Positions 17,249 to 26,695 of a stretch of DNA of 64,000 nucleotides are shown here, one piece after another. A program made the position numbers and the translations under genes. Origin of the DNA: Altererythrobacter sp. BO-6 (GTDB lineage Bacteria; Pseudomonadota; Alphaproteobacteria; Sphingomonadales; Sphingomonadaceae); NCBI RefSeq assembly GCF_011047315.1, contig NZ_CP049259.1, positions 2,771,001 to 2,835,000 of the forward strand, written 5' to 3'. The notes under the pieces were generated by a model. The model ran no database searches, had not been told where the DNA came from, and was given only the letters and a program-made list of their open reading frames with translations. The stretch's first letter is position 1; each line of letters begins with the position of its first letter.

Positions 17249-18292
17249 GTGACTGCCAGCGCCAAACCTGTCTCTGCCGCACTGCTCCACTGGTATGACC
17301 GGCATGCCCGCGACCTGCCGTGGCGCAATCCGCCCGGCGCTCCGCGCCCATCCGATCCGGCCTGGCCCTTTCGCGTGTGGCTGTCCGAAGTGATGCTGCA
17401 ACAGACCACTGTAGCGGCGGTGAAGCCCTATTTCGCCAGATTCCTCGCTACCTGGCCCACGGTCGAGGCGCTCGCAATGGCAGACGACGCCGATGTGATG
17501 AGCGCCTGGGCCGGGCTGGGCTATTACTCGCGCGCGCGCAATCTGGTGAAATGCGCCCGGGCGGTGGCGGCGCGCGGCGGCTTCCCGCAAACCGAGGCGG
17601 AACTGCGCGAACTGCCGGGGCTGGGGCCCTACACGGCGGCGGCGATCGCCGCGATTGCCTTTGGCGCACGGGCGGTGGTGGTCGATGCCAATGTCGAACG
17701 GGTCGTGGCGCGACTGTTCGCGATCGAGGAACCGCTGCCCGGTGCACGCAAACCGATCCGCGAACGGGCGGAGGCGATCACTCCGCGAGAGCGGGCGGGG
17801 GACTTCGCACAAGCGATGATGGACCTCGGCTCGTCGATCTGCACCACGCGCGATCCCAAATGCCTGCTGTGCCCGCTGGCGGACATGTGCGAAGCGCGGG
17901 CGGCAGGCGATCCGGCGCGATTGCCCATCAAGGCGGCAAAAAAGCCCAAGCCCGAGCGCAATGGGCGAGCGTACTGGATCGAACGCGATGCGCAGGTGTG
18001 GCTCGTCACCAGGCCTGGCAACGGCATGCTAGGCGGGATGCGCGCGCTGCCGGATGACGGCTGGAGCGCGCAGGCGGACGGTTCGGGCGACGCACCACTG
18101 CCGGGCAAGGGCGAGCCGCTGGGCGCGGTGCGGCATGTGTTTACCCATGCCTCGCTCACGCTCGAACTCGTCCGGCTTGAGGGCATGCCCGCTGGCGAGG
18201 GGGAATGGTGGCCGATCGAACGGATCGATGAGGCCGGCCTGCCCACGCTCTATGCCAAGGCCGCGCGGCTGGCGCTGGCCCAGCGCGGCTAG
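17249..18292 (+). CDS. mutY: A/G-specific adenine glycosylase
   Basis: Base-excision repair enzyme that removes adenine mispaired with 8-oxoguanine. 347 aa. Catalytic Glu about 47 (SEVMLQQTTV); helix-hairpin-helix LPGLGPYTAAAIAAIAFG followed by catalytic Asp in VVDANVERV. The 4Fe-4S cluster cysteines are in the C-X6-C-X2-C-X5-C pattern (about 198, 205, 208, 214). The C-terminal part is the NUDIX-like 8-oxoG recognition domain. GTG 17249 is the best start; an upstream extension would read through the dciA gene on the other strand. Confidence 0.95.
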   Translation: MTASAKPVSAALLHWYDRHARDLPWRNPPGAPRPSDPAWPFRVWLSEVMLQQTTVAAVKPYFARFLATWPTVEALAMADDADVMSAWAGLGYYSRARNLVKCARAVAARGGFPQTEAELRELPGLGPYTAAAIAAIAFGARAVVVDANVERVVARLFAIEEPLPGARKPIRERAEAITPRERAGDFAQAMMDLGSSICTTRDPKCLLCPLADMCEARAAGDPARLPIKAAKKPKPERNGRAYWIERDAQVWLVTRPGNGMLGGMRALPDDGWSAQADGSGDAPLPGKGEPLGAVRHVFTHASLTLELVRLEGMPAGEGEWWPIERIDEAGLPTLYAKAARLALAQRG

Positions 18293-18510
18293 AAAATTCC
18301 GCCGCCGATCATCAGCCGTACAGCTGCGATCAGCAATACCACCAGGCAGAAATTGCGCCCGCTGTTGCTGGATGACAGCTGCCCGACGACGATTCCGATC
18401 GCCACGACGGGCAATGCGATCCAGTTGAGCGCGCCAAGGAATGGGATCTGCGCCGGTATGACGATCACCAGCGATACGATCCCGATGATGAAGGAAAGCA
18501 GGTTGAGCAT
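18289..18510 (-). CDS. Small integral membrane protein, 73 aa
   Basis: From ATG 18510 the product is almost wholly hydrophobic: FIIGIVSLVIVIPAQ, then WIALPVVAIGIVVGQL, then FCLVVLLIAAVRLMIGGG. This suggests three membrane helices. No family motif is recognised. It overlaps the end of mutY tail to tail. Conserved small membrane proteins of this layout occur in sphingomonads, but the function is unknown. Confidence 0.65.
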   Translation of the reverse strand: MLNLLSFIIGIVSLVIVIPAQIPFLGALNWIALPVVAIGIVVGQLSSSNSGRNFCLVVLLIAAVRLMIGGGIF

Positions 18511-18614
18511 GTGTCTTATATGTATAAAACACCCGCCGATTTCAAGACCCGATTGACCCCTGCGGTCCAATCCCCCAAGAACCCCCGCAATCCATTTCGA
18601 TAAAGGACCCATCG

Positions 18615-19925
18615 ATGGCATTCCGCACCTTCGATTCCCCCCAGCTGTCCCGCCGCGAGCTGTTTCGCGCAGGCGGATACCTCGCCGCTGGCAGTGCGCT
18701 GGCCACCATGCCGTTCGGCCGCGCGTTGCTGGCGCACGATGTCAGCGAAAGCTGGCCCAACGTGGCGAGCACGATTGGCAGCTATGTCGAAAGCGGCAAG
18801 GTGGCCAATATGTTGGTCAGCTTCGGCTGGAAGGCACAGGATCCGCATACGGTCAGCCGCGGCACCCTGTCCTTCAACAACAAGGCGGAGGCTGGGCTCG
18901 ATTCGCTCTATCGCATCTACTCGATGACCAAGCCGATCACCGGCATGGCGGTGATGATGCTGATCGAAGACGGCAAGCTGCGGCTTGACCAGCCTTTGGC
19001 AGAGATACTGCCTGCCTTTGCCGAGATGCGCGTGCTCAAGCGGCCCGATGGCCCGCTTGACGATACCGTGCCCGCAGAACGGCCGATCACCATCCGCCAG
19101 CTGCTGACTCACACGGCCGGGCTCGGCTATGATATCACCAGCAAGGGGCCACTGCTTGAGGCTTATCGCGGCGCCGGCATCACGTCGGGGCAGGTCAGCC
19201 GCCTGCCGATCCCGGGACTGCCACAAGTTGCATCTGCGCCGGGGTTGAAAGCCTTCGCGGACCGGCTGGCGAAGCTGCCGCTGGCCTATCAACCGGCCAC
19301 TCGCTGGAGCTATTCGGCCAGCATCGACTTGCTCGGCCGAGTGATCGAAGTCGCCTCTGGCCAGGGTTTCGCGGAATTCCTGCAGCAACGCATGTTCGAT
19401 CCCTGTGGCATGACCAGCACCTATTGGCAGGTCCCAGCCAGTGAGACCAAGCGGCTGACCGACAATTACGGCATCCTGGCTGGCATGCCGCTGCCAATGG
19501 ATCCGGCAGGCGCGTCGATCTATCTCGACAAGCCGCCGCTGATCTGGGGCGGTTCGGGCCTCGTGTGCAGCCCGCGCGATTACGACCGCTTCCTCAAGAT
19601 GCTGCTCGGCTATGGCGTGATCGACGGCAAACGCGTGATAACCGAGGCGGCGGTGAAGCAGGGCACGTCCAATATCTTGCCGGAAAGCGTCAGCACCAAG
19701 GGCACCTGGCTTGCGGGAGAGGGCTTTGGCGCGGGCGGGCGCTCGAAAGGGCAGCAATATGGCTGGAGCGGGGCCGCCGGGACGATTGGCGCGGTCGATT
19801 TCGGGCTGGGTCTGCGCGCCGCGCTGTTCACGCAATACATGCCGTCCGAAGCCTACAAGGTGCGCGACGAATTCCTCTCCGCGCTGGAAAAGGACCTCTC
19901 GGGAATGCGGCGGGCGGCAGCGTAA
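18615..19925 (+). CDS. Serine hydrolase of the class C beta-lactamase / esterase family
   Basis: 436 aa. The N-terminus SRRELFRAGGYLAAGSALA looks like a Tat-type signal, with a single R-R pair rather than a perfect motif. The active-site SxxK is SMTK at about residues 103-106, and the Tyr motif is YSAS at about 233. The domain is the beta-lactamase fold shared with family VIII esterases (EstB) and D-amino peptidases; lactamase activity should not be assumed. The stop codon directly abuts the nudC start, so it leads a four-gene operon. Confidence 0.9.
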   Translation: MAFRTFDSPQLSRRELFRAGGYLAAGSALATMPFGRALLAHDVSESWPNVASTIGSYVESGKVANMLVSFGWKAQDPHTVSRGTLSFNNKAEAGLDSLYRIYSMTKPITGMAVMMLIEDGKLRLDQPLAEILPAFAEMRVLKRPDGPLDDTVPAERPITIRQLLTHTAGLGYDITSKGPLLEAYRGAGITSGQVSRLPIPGLPQVASAPGLKAFADRLAKLPLAYQPATRWSYSASIDLLGRVIEVASGQGFAEFLQQRMFDPCGMTSTYWQVPASETKRLTDNYGILAGMPLPMDPAGASIYLDKPPLIWGGSGLVCSPRDYDRFLKMLLGYGVIDGKRVITEAAVKQGTSNILPESVSTKGTWLAGEGFGAGGRSKGQQYGWSGAAGTIGAVDFGLGLRAALFTQYMPSEAYKVRDEFLSALEKDLSGMRRAAA

Positions 19926-20810
19926 ATGCGCGCCATGCATCCGATCGCCTTTTCCGGTTCGCCGATCGAGCGGGCTGACCAGATCCGCGTCGACGAGCAG
20001 GCGTTGGCCGCGCAAATGAATTGGCGCGCGCGAGTGCTCAAGCTCGACGGGCTCAACCCGGTGTTCGACGATGCCGGTGCGCTCGAATGGGGCACGCTGG
20101 CCGATGTGGCAGAGGATGCCGAGCTGTGCTTCCTGGGCCTGCTCGACGGCAAGGCCTGCTTTGCCATGGTGCCCGATCAGGGCGCGACCGGCCCGGCCTA
20201 TGCCAATCCGCAGATCTGGGCCGCGATGCAGGCGCTCCAGCCGGGCGAGCTTGCGACTTATGGCGGGGCGCGCAGCCTGGTTGACTGGCACGCGCGGCAT
20301 AAATTCTGCGCGCGCTGCGGCGCCAAGACAGTGATCGCCAAGGGCGGCTGGCAGCGAAATTGCCCCGCATGCCAGGCGCAGCATTTCCCGCGCACCGATC
20401 CGGTCACCATCATGCTGGTCGAACACGAAGGGCGCCTGCTGCTGGGGCGCCAGCCGCGTTTCCCGCCGCGCATGTATTCGGCGCTGGCGGGCTTTGTCGA
20501 ACCGGGCGAGACGATCGAAGAGGCGGTCGCGCGCGAGATCTGGGAAGAGGCCGGGGTGCGTGCGCGCGATGTGCAATATGTCGCCAGCCAGCCCTGGCCG
20601 TTTCCCAGCCAGCTGATGATCGGCTGCTATTCGGTAACCGACGATCCCGAACTGACGATCGACACCACCGAGCTGGACGATGCCCGCTGGTTCACCCGCG
20701 AGGAGCTGGAGGCGGCGCGCGCGGCGGGCGAGCGCGGCACCGACGATTTGATCTTTCCGCGCAGTTTCGCGATTGCGCACCATCTGGTAACCTGGTGGCT
20801 CGACCGATGA
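19926..20810 (+). CDS. nudC: NADH pyrophosphatase / NAD-cap decapping Nudix hydrolase
   Basis: 294 aa. The N-terminal domain is followed by a zinc ribbon (CARCG ... CPAC, from about residue 128). The Nudix box GFVEPGETIEEAVAREIWEE sits at about residues 189-211, and SQPWPFPSQLM just downstream is the NudC-specific SQPWPFPxS motif. NudC cleaves NADH and removes NAD caps from RNA. It is tightly coupled on both sides: it starts right at the preceding stop and its stop overlaps the next start (ATGA). Confidence 0.95.
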   Translation: MRAMHPIAFSGSPIERADQIRVDEQALAAQMNWRARVLKLDGLNPVFDDAGALEWGTLADVAEDAELCFLGLLDGKACFAMVPDQGATGPAYANPQIWAAMQALQPGELATYGGARSLVDWHARHKFCARCGAKTVIAKGGWQRNCPACQAQHFPRTDPVTIMLVEHEGRLLLGRQPRFPPRMYSALAGFVEPGETIEEAVAREIWEEAGVRARDVQYVASQPWPFPSQLMIGCYSVTDDPELTIDTTELDDARWFTREELEAARAAGERGTDDLIFPRSFAIAHHLVTWWLDR

Positions 20811-21496
20811 CTGAAACCGCTCCCCATCGCCTGACGATCGACATCTATTCGGATGTCATGTGCCCCTGGTGCCTGATCGGCTATGGCCAGCTGAGCAAGG
20901 CGCTGGAGGAACTGGACGGCGAAATCGCCGCGCAAATTCGCTGGCGCCCGTTCGAGCTGAACCCTGACATGCCCGCAGAGGGTGAGGAACAGAACGCCCA
21001 TCTCGCCAAGAAATACCGCCGCAGCGACGAAGAACGCGCCGCGATCCGCGCGCAGATGACATCGATCGCGGACAGCGCCGGGGTATCGCTGAGCTATCAG
21101 GGCGAGGGCGAGGCGCCGCCAGCGATGATGTGGAACACCCGCGCCGCGCATAAGCTGCTCGCCTTCGCGCTGGAAGAGGCCGGGCCGAAGGTGCAGACCG
21201 CGCTGAAGCTCGCGCTGTTCCGCGCGCATTTTAACGAGCGGCGCAATGTCTCGGACGAGGCGGTGCTGCTGGATATTGCTGCCAGCGTGGGTCTGCACCG
21301 CGAGGCGGCCAAGGCGGCGCTGGCGGATGACACGCTCGAAGCGCAGGTGATCGCGGAAGAGCGGCAGGCGTGGGACATGAACATTTCCGGCGTCCCGGCG
21401 ATGATCGTGAACGGCAAGTTCCTGATCCCCGGCGCGCAGGCGCCCGAAACCTATGTCAACGCGCTGCGCCGCGTGGCGGAGAAAAGCGCGGCGTGA
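20807..21496 (+). CDS. FrnE-like DsbA family oxidoreductase
   Basis: 229 aa, cytoplasmic (no signal peptide). Redox motif CPWC at residues 19-22 in IDIYSDVMCPWC, cis-Pro segment ISGVPAMIVNGKFLIPGAQ near the end. This is the FrnE/2-hydroxychromene-2-carboxylate isomerase-like branch, often tied to oxidative stress. It sits between nudC and an SDR gene with ATGA and GTGA overlaps, so it is cotranslated with them. Confidence 0.92.
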   Translation: MTETAPHRLTIDIYSDVMCPWCLIGYGQLSKALEELDGEIAAQIRWRPFELNPDMPAEGEEQNAHLAKKYRRSDEERAAIRAQMTSIADSAGVSLSYQGEGEAPPAMMWNTRAAHKLLAFALEEAGPKVQTALKLALFRAHFNERRNVSDEAVLLDIAASVGLHREAAKAALADDTLEAQVIAEERQAWDMNISGVPAMIVNGKFLIPGAQAPETYVNALRRVAEKSAA

Positions 21497-22299
21497 GCGC
21501 ATTTACGCCTCGCACCGCGGTGATTACCGGCGGGGCGAGCGGGATCGGCTTTGCGATTGCGCGCGAACTGGCGGGGCAGGGCATCACGGTGATGCTGGCG
21601 GACCTGCCGGGCGACCGGCTCGATCGGGCGGCAGGCATGATCGAAGGCGCGCTGACGCAGCCGTGCGACGTGGGCGATCTGGCGCAGGTCGAGGCGCTGG
21701 CAGAGGCCGCGTTTGAGCGGCTGGGCGAAGTGCACCTGGTGCTTAACAACGCCGGGGTCGGCGGCCCCAATGGCAGACTGTGGGAAGTAGGTCCCGAAGC
21801 CGCCCGCGCGCATTTCGACGTGAATTTCTGGGGCGTATGGCACGGCTGCCGCGCCTTCGCGCCGCGCCTGATCGAGCAGGCGGCACCGAGCGCGATCTAC
21901 AACACCGGCAGCGAGAACAGCCTGTTTTGCGCGGTGCCGCGCTCGGCCGCTTATATCGCCGCCAAGCACGCGGTGCTGGGCCTGACCGAAAGCCTGCGCG
22001 AAGACCTGCCGTCGCATGTCCACGCCGGCACGATCATCCCCGGCTGGGTGTTCACCGATATCGGCCCCGAACAGTTCATGAAGCCGGGCATGCCGGCGGA
22101 AGACTATGCCCGGATCGTCGTGCCGCAGCTGCTGGCGCGGCGCCGCTTCGTGGTCAGCCATGGCTACAACACGGTGCGGATTGCCGAGCGGATGGACGAG
22201 CTGGCCGCAAGCTATGCCGAATATGCGCTGCCGCCTGATGAGGACGCCAAGCACGATGTGCGGCTGGTGATGGACGCGCTGCGGCAGGCGCAGGAATGA
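21493..22299 (+). CDS. SDR family NAD(P)-dependent oxidoreductase
   Basis: 268 aa. Cofactor motif TGGASGIG near residue 13, the NNAG motif and catalytic Tyr-x3-Lys at about 154-158 (YIAAKHA) with a preceding Ser in NTGSENS. Classical short-chain dehydrogenase. GTG 21493 overlaps the preceding stop (GTGA); longer frames upstream are shadows of the FrnE-like gene. Last gene of the operon beginning at 18615. Substrate unknown. Confidence 0.92.
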   Translation: MSAFTPRTAVITGGASGIGFAIARELAGQGITVMLADLPGDRLDRAAGMIEGALTQPCDVGDLAQVEALAEAAFERLGEVHLVLNNAGVGGPNGRLWEVGPEAARAHFDVNFWGVWHGCRAFAPRLIEQAAPSAIYNTGSENSLFCAVPRSAAYIAAKHAVLGLTESLREDLPSHVHAGTIIPGWVFTDIGPEQFMKPGMPAEDYARIVVPQLLARRRFVVSHGYNTVRIAERMDELAASYAEYALPPDEDAKHDVRLVMDALRQAQE

Positions 22300-22351
22300 C
22301 GAAATAGGCAGGTCCGCATCCCACCCACACTCGGACATTCCCACTAATTCG

Positions 22352-22744
22352 CTAAATCAGTCCCAGCTTCTGCAATTGCCCGGCCATCCGGCCCGGCAGG
22401 GCGTCGCCCACATCCTCGCCTTCGGCCAGGTCGCGCGGCGCGTCTTCCTCCGCGAGATAGCGCCAGCCCTGGTGCGCGCGCTTGGGACGCGGGTGGGCCT
22501 GCACGAGCTTCGGCTCCAGCCAGATCGTCCAGCGCCCGTCTGGCCGCTGTTCGAACTCCATGATCGGGCTGCGCGCCACGATCGTGTGGTCGATGATCCA
22601 GTAGAGCGAGCCGCCGACCATCTCCTCGTGCCGTTTAGGCAGATAGCGCGTGGTCATTTCCGCGCGTGGGCCCGCTTCGACCCAGCGGCGCAGGTTGTCG
22701 ATGCTGCCCGAACGATAGGCGATCTTGGTCATGTGGAGCGGCAT
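22352..22744 (-). CDS. DUF1489 family protein
   Basis: 130 aa beginning MPLHMTKIAYRSGS. It contains the family hallmarks TTRYLPKRHEEM, GGSLYWIIDHTIVAR and RPKRAHQGWRYLAEEDAP, characteristic of DUF1489, an alphaproteobacterial family without known function. Soluble. Start ATG 22744 chosen to match the family; an in-frame GTG lies 9 bp upstream. Follows mgtE on the same strand with a 23-bp gap. Confidence 0.88.
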   Translation of the reverse strand: MPLHMTKIAYRSGSIDNLRRWVEAGPRAEMTTRYLPKRHEEMVGGSLYWIIDHTIVARSPIMEFEQRPDGRWTIWLEPKLVQAHPRPKRAHQGWRYLAEEDAPRDLAEGEDVGDALPGRMAGQLQKLGLI

Positions 22745-22767
22745 GCGCGCCACATAGGGGCTTGAGG

Positions 22768-24219
22768 CTATCCCGCCAAGCCGGTTGCCACTGCCAGCCC
22801 CAGGAAAGCGAAAAAGCCCATGCTATCCGTGATCATCGTCACGAACACGCTGGAGGCCACGGCCGGGTCCTGGTTCAGCCGCTCGAAAATCACCGGCACC
22901 AGCACGCCCGCCATGCCCGAAACGATGATGTTGATCACCATCGCCAGCGCGATCACCATGCCCAGCTGCGGGGTGAAGATCGCCGCAGTGCCGATCCCGA
23001 TCAGCACCGCGATGGTCACGCCATTGAGCAGCGCCACGCGCAATTCGCGCGCCACGATCTTCCAGGTGTTCGCCCGGGTCAGCTGATTTGTGGCGATCGC
23101 GCGCACCGCCACTGCCATGGTCTGCGTACCGGCATTGCCGCCGATGCTGGCGACGATCGGCATCAGCACCGCCAGCGCCACCAGCTGTTCGATCGCGGCG
23201 CCGAACATGGCGATGATCGCGCTGCCGACCAGCGCCGTGCCGAGATTGGCGATCAGCCAGCGCACCCGCGCGCCATAGGCTTCGCGGATCGGCTCGTTGA
23301 TGTCGCCTTCGCCCGCGCCCGACAGCAGCAGCACGTCTTCGCCGGCTTCTTCGGAGATGATGTGGAGCACGTCGTCCACCGTCATCTGGCCGACCAGCCG
23401 CCCGCTTTCGTCCACCACGGCGGCGGACACCAGCGCGTATTTCTGGAACATCAGGCCCAGTTCTTCCTGGTCCATGGTGACGGGGATCAGCGTCTGGTCG
23501 CGCTTCATCACGTCGCTCAGCGCGATATTGCGCGGTGTGGTGAGGATCCAGCTGAGCGCGCAGGTGCCGACCGGGTGGTGGCGCTCATCCACCACGAAGA
23601 TCTCGAAAAAATCGGTGGCGAGATCGTGCCGGCCGCGCAGGTAATCGATCACGTCGCCCACCGTCATGTGTTCGGGCACGGCGACGAGGTCGCGGCTCAT
23701 CAGGCGGCCGGCGGTCTCTTCGGGATAGGCCAGCGCGCTTTCGATCGCGGCACGGTCTTCCGCGTCGAGCTCGGCGAGGACGGCCTGCTGGTCCTCCTCG
23801 TCAAGGTCTTCGATCAGCTGGACCGCGTCATCGGTCTCCAGCTGCTCGGCGATGGTCGCAACCGCTTCGGCGGGCAGCGCTTCCATCATGTCTTCGCGCA
23901 CGTAATCGTTGAGCTCGGCGATCACGTCGGAGCTCATCAGATCGGTGATCGCGGCAGCCAGCGGCCCGCGATCCTCGCGGTCGATCAGTTCGAACAGGTC
24001 GGCAATGTCGGCCGGGTGGAGCGGCTCGACCAGATCATAGACCGCGCCCTTGTCACCCTGGTCGAGCGCGTCGCGAACCGCGCGCAAATAGGCGGGCTTC
24101 AGCCGGTTTTCCTCGTCATGGCGCTCGTCGTCGATGCGGTCATCCGGGCGCGCGCCTTCCTCTGGCGGAGCGTCCGCCAGCAGGATGTCGTCGTCTTCAA
24201 GGCGCGGATCGTCGGCCAT
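22768..24219 (-). CDS. mgtE: Magnesium transporter MgtE
   Basis: 483 aa. The N-terminal helical MgtE_N domain (LHPADIADLFELIDRED...) is followed by two CBS domains (YPEETAGRLMSRDLVAVP and the TVDDVL region). Five membrane helices form the C-terminal pore domain, with the conserved MPIVASIGGNAGTQTM segment. MgtE is a Mg2+-gated channel of the inner membrane. Length and order match the family. No riboswitch was recognised upstream. Confidence 0.95.
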   Translation of the reverse strand: MADDPRLEDDDILLADAPPEEGARPDDRIDDERHDEENRLKPAYLRAVRDALDQGDKGAVYDLVEPLHPADIADLFELIDREDRGPLAAAITDLMSSDVIAELNDYVREDMMEALPAEAVATIAEQLETDDAVQLIEDLDEEDQQAVLAELDAEDRAAIESALAYPEETAGRLMSRDLVAVPEHMTVGDVIDYLRGRHDLATDFFEIFVVDERHHPVGTCALSWILTTPRNIALSDVMKRDQTLIPVTMDQEELGLMFQKYALVSAAVVDESGRLVGQMTVDDVLHIISEEAGEDVLLLSGAGEGDINEPIREAYGARVRWLIANLGTALVGSAIIAMFGAAIEQLVALAVLMPIVASIGGNAGTQTMAVAVRAIATNQLTRANTWKIVARELRVALLNGVTIAVLIGIGTAAIFTPQLGMVIALAMVINIIVSGMAGVLVPVIFERLNQDPAVASSVFVTMITDSMGFFAFLGLAVATGLAG

Positions 24220-24327
24220 GCGCTTCGTCTAGGCGGGCAGGGAGAAAAGGCAAGCGCAAGGGTGACCTTGCTGGTGACTTTGGCGCGCAAGTGATTATAG
24301 GGCGCCGCAAACGAAGGAGATTCAATA

Positions 24328-24789
24328 ATGGCCGATACGCTCACTTTCACGCTCGACACCGGCGACGGCGAGCACAAGGATGTCGTGATCAAGCTGCGCC
24401 CCGACCTTGCACCGGGCCATGTCGCGCGGATCACCGAGCTGGCGAGCGAAGGCTTTTACGACGGCGTGGTATTCCACCGCGTGATCCCCGGCTTCATGGC
24501 GCAGGGCGGCGACCCGACCGGCACCGGCATGGGCGGCAGCGACAAGCCCGACCTCAAGGCGGAATTCAACGCCGAGCCGCACGTGCGCGGCACCTGCTCG
24601 ATGGCGCGCACAGCCGTGCCGGACAGCGCCAACAGCCAATTCTTCATCTGCTTTGACGATGCGCGCTTCCTCGACAAGCAGTACACCGTGTGGGGCCAGG
24701 TCGAGAGCGGGATGGAACATATCGACGCGCTGCCCAAGGGCGAGCCGCCGCGCAGCCCCGGCAAGATCGTGAAGGCAACGGTTGGCTGA
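24328..24789 (+). CDS. Peptidyl-prolyl cis-trans isomerase, cyclophilin type
   Basis: 153 aa cyclophilin without signal peptide, so cytoplasmic (PpiB-like). Conserved active-site segments: YDGVVFHRVIPGFMAQGGD, then SMARTAVPDSANSQFFIC with the FFI motif, and the KQYTVWGQV strand. It speeds proline isomerisation during protein folding. SD AAGGAG about 10 bp before ATG 24328. Overlaps the next small gene by 8 bp. Confidence 0.95.
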   Translation: MADTLTFTLDTGDGEHKDVVIKLRPDLAPGHVARITELASEGFYDGVVFHRVIPGFMAQGGDPTGTGMGGSDKPDLKAEFNAEPHVRGTCSMARTAVPDSANSQFFICFDDARFLDKQYTVWGQVESGMEHIDALPKGEPPRSPGKIVKATVG

Positions 24790-25231
24790 TCCGGCGCTCG
24801 CTTCGGCCCTGGCCTCAATCGCCGGGGCCATGGCGAATGCGCAGGACCGATGGTGGATCATCGGCAGCGCCGCAGTCGCGCTGCACGGGGGCGATCCCGG
24901 CAAGATTGCCGACATCGATGTGATGGTGTCACTGCGCGATCTCGACGCTTTGTATCAGCGCCTGCCGCTCACCGACACGCCGGATGACGGCAAGGCGATC
25001 TTCCGTTCGCAGCGCTTCGGCTTGTGGCCCGCACCAGCGATGCCGGTCGAGTTCATGGCCGGGCTGGAAGTGCTGAAGGACGGCCAATGGCTGGCTGTGA
25101 GCCCGCAGACGCGCGAAAGCGTGCCGTGCGGAGGTGTCGATGTATTCGTGCCTGCACGTGCAGAGCTGATCGCAATCCTCGAACTGTTTGGCCGGAGCAA
25201 GGACCTCGCGCGGGCGGCAACCCTCAAATGA
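24782..25231 (+). CDS. Nucleotidyltransferase-like hypothetical protein, 149 aa
   Basis: TTG start at 24782 overlapping the cyclophilin stop. The segment WWIIGSAAVALHGG followed by DIDVMVS matches the GS-x-A ... DxD pattern of the minimal nucleotidyltransferase fold (AbiEii/MNT-like). No partner HEPN or AbiEi gene is beside it, so a toxin-antitoxin role is not supported. It may act as a housekeeping NTase or be inactive. The alternative start is uncertain because only TTG is available near the N-terminus. Confidence 0.6.
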   Translation: MADPALASALASIAGAMANAQDRWWIIGSAAVALHGGDPGKIADIDVMVSLRDLDALYQRLPLTDTPDDGKAIFRSQRFGLWPAPAMPVEFMAGLEVLKDGQWLAVSPQTRESVPCGGVDVFVPARAELIAILELFGRSKDLARAATLK

Positions 25232-25232
25232 T

Positions 25233-25294
25233 TTCCTGCGAACGCAGGAATCCAGATCGGGCAGTTGCAACCGGGCTCCCGCTTTCGCAGGAGC
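25233..25294. repeat. Short palindromic repeat pair upstream of miaB
   Basis: A perfect hairpin TTCCTGCG-AA-CGCAGGAA at 25233-25250 is followed by GCTCCCGC-TTTC-GCAGGAGC at 25275-25294 (one mismatch). This layout resembles dispersed 'TTCCTGCGAANGCAGGAATCCA' palindromes found between genes in many proteobacteria. It fills the gap before miaB and could act as a terminator for the upstream genes. Confidence 0.6.
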
Positions 25295-25342
25295 GCACGG
25301 TCCTTGGCAGCGGCGGAGCTTCCCGCTAAAGCGCCGCCTCCG

Positions 25343-26695
25343 ATGAAACCGACTGACACTCCCAAGACCTACAGGGTCAAAAGCTTCGGCTGCCAGATGA
25401 ACGTCTATGATGGCGAGCGCATGGCCGAGTTGCTGGCTGCGCGCGGCATCACCCCCGCGCCTGAGGGCGAGGATGCGGATCTGGTGGTGCTCAACACCTG
25501 CCACATCCGCGAAAAGGCGGCGGAGAAGGTCTATTCGGACATCGGCCGGCTGGTGAAGGCGGGCGAGGAGCGCGGTCGCAAGCCGCTGATCGCGGTTGCG
25601 GGCTGCGTGGCGCAGGCCGAGGGCGAGGAGATCATGGCCCGTGCCCCGGCGGTTTCCATGGTGGTCGGCCCGCAGGCCTACCACCGCTTGGGCGACATGC
25701 TCGACAAGGCAGTGGCGGGCGAACGCGCGACCGATACCGACATGCCCGCGATCGCCAAGTTCGATTCGCTCCCGCAACGCAGGAAGATCGGCCCGGCGGC
25801 GTTCCTGACGGTGCAGGAAGGCTGCGACAAGTTCTGCACCTATTGCGTGGTGCCCTATACGCGCGGGGCGGAAATCTCACGCCCTTACAGCGATCTGGTG
25901 GGTGAAGCGCAGAAACTGGTCGAAGCCGGCGCGCGCGAGATCACCCTGCTGGGCCAGAACGTCAACGCCTGGTCGGGCGAGGATGAGAAGGGCCGCAAGC
26001 AGGGCCTTGCGGGCCTGATCCATGCGCTCGCCCGGATCGATGGGCTGGAGCGGATCCGCTATACGACCTCGCATCCCGCGGACATGGATGACGAACTGAT
26101 CGCCGCGCATGGCGAAGTCGCCAAGTTGATGCCCTATCTCCACTTGCCGGTGCAAAGCGGCAATGACCGGGTGCTCAAGGCAATGAACCGCAGCCACACG
26201 GCGGAAAGCTATTTGCGGCTGCTAGAGCGGTTCAGGGCGGCGCGGCCCGATATTGCGCTGAGCGGCGATTTCATCGTCGGTTTCCCGGGCGAGACCGAGG
26301 CCGAATTCGAAGACACGCTCGCGCTGGTGGACGAGGTTAAATACGCGCAGGCCTACAGCTTCAAATACAGCCCGCGCCCCGGCACCCCCGCCGCCACGAT
26401 GGACGGCCAGATCGCGCGCGAAGTGATGGACGATCGCCTGCAGCGCCTGCAAGCCGCGCTGGGCCGCGACCAGTTCGCCTTCAACATGGCGAGCGTGGGC
26501 AAGACGTGCGAAGTCCTCGTCGAACGCAAGGGCAAACATCCGGGGCAATGGCTCGGCAAGTCCCCATGGCTGCAAAGCGTCTGGTTCGAAGCCGATTGCG
26601 CCATCGGCGACCTGCTGACGGTGGAACTCGCCGAAGCCGGGCCGAACTCGCTTCGCGGGATCCCGCAGGTCCGCGCGCTCGCCTCAACTGGTTGA
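25343..26695 (+). CDS. miaB: tRNA-2-methylthio-N6-dimethylallyladenosine synthase MiaB
   Basis: 450-aa radical SAM methylthiotransferase that adds the methylthio group to i6A37 of tRNAs. The UPF0004 cluster cysteines are C17, C53 and C88 ([20 protein letters not shown]). The radical SAM motif CDKFCTYC covers 161-168. The C-terminal TRAM domain follows. Start ATG 25343 ([10 protein letters not shown]) fits the family; a longer frame from 25265 crosses the palindromic repeat. The 3' end overlaps a convergent lipoprotein gene by 12 bp. Confidence 0.97.
   Translation: MKPTDTPKTYRVKSFGCQMNVYDGERMAELLAARGITPAPEGEDADLVVLNTCHIREKAAEKVYSDIGRLVKAGEERGRKPLIAVAGCVAQAEGEEIMARAPAVSMVVGPQAYHRLGDMLDKAVAGERATDTDMPAIAKFDSLPQRRKIGPAAFLTVQEGCDKFCTYCVVPYTRGAEISRPYSDLVGEAQKLVEAGAREITLLGQNVNAWSGEDEKGRKQGLAGLIHALARIDGLERIRYTTSHPADMDDELIAAHGEVAKLMPYLHLPVQSGNDRVLKAMNRSHTAESYLRLLERFRAARPDIALSGDFIVGFPGETEAEFEDTLALVDEVKYAQAYSFKYSPRPGTPAATMDGQIAREVMDDRLQRLQAALGRDQFAFNMASVGKTCEVLVERKGKHPGQWLGKSPWLQSVWFEADCAIGDLLTVELAEAGPNSLRGIPQVRALASTG

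Noticed and set aside
18516-20783. 755-codon open frame on the minus strand
   Set aside because: It covers the conserved serine hydrolase and nudC on the other strand and has the low-complexity Arg/His/Gly-rich look of a shadow frame.
22666-24294. 542-codon His-rich open frame on the plus strand
   Set aside because: Antisense to mgtE; the His richness comes from reading GAT/ATG-rich codons backwards.
24782-25231. Toxin-antitoxin or abortive infection module
   Set aside because: Only a lone nucleotidyltransferase-like gene is present, without a partner gene; neighbours are housekeeping.
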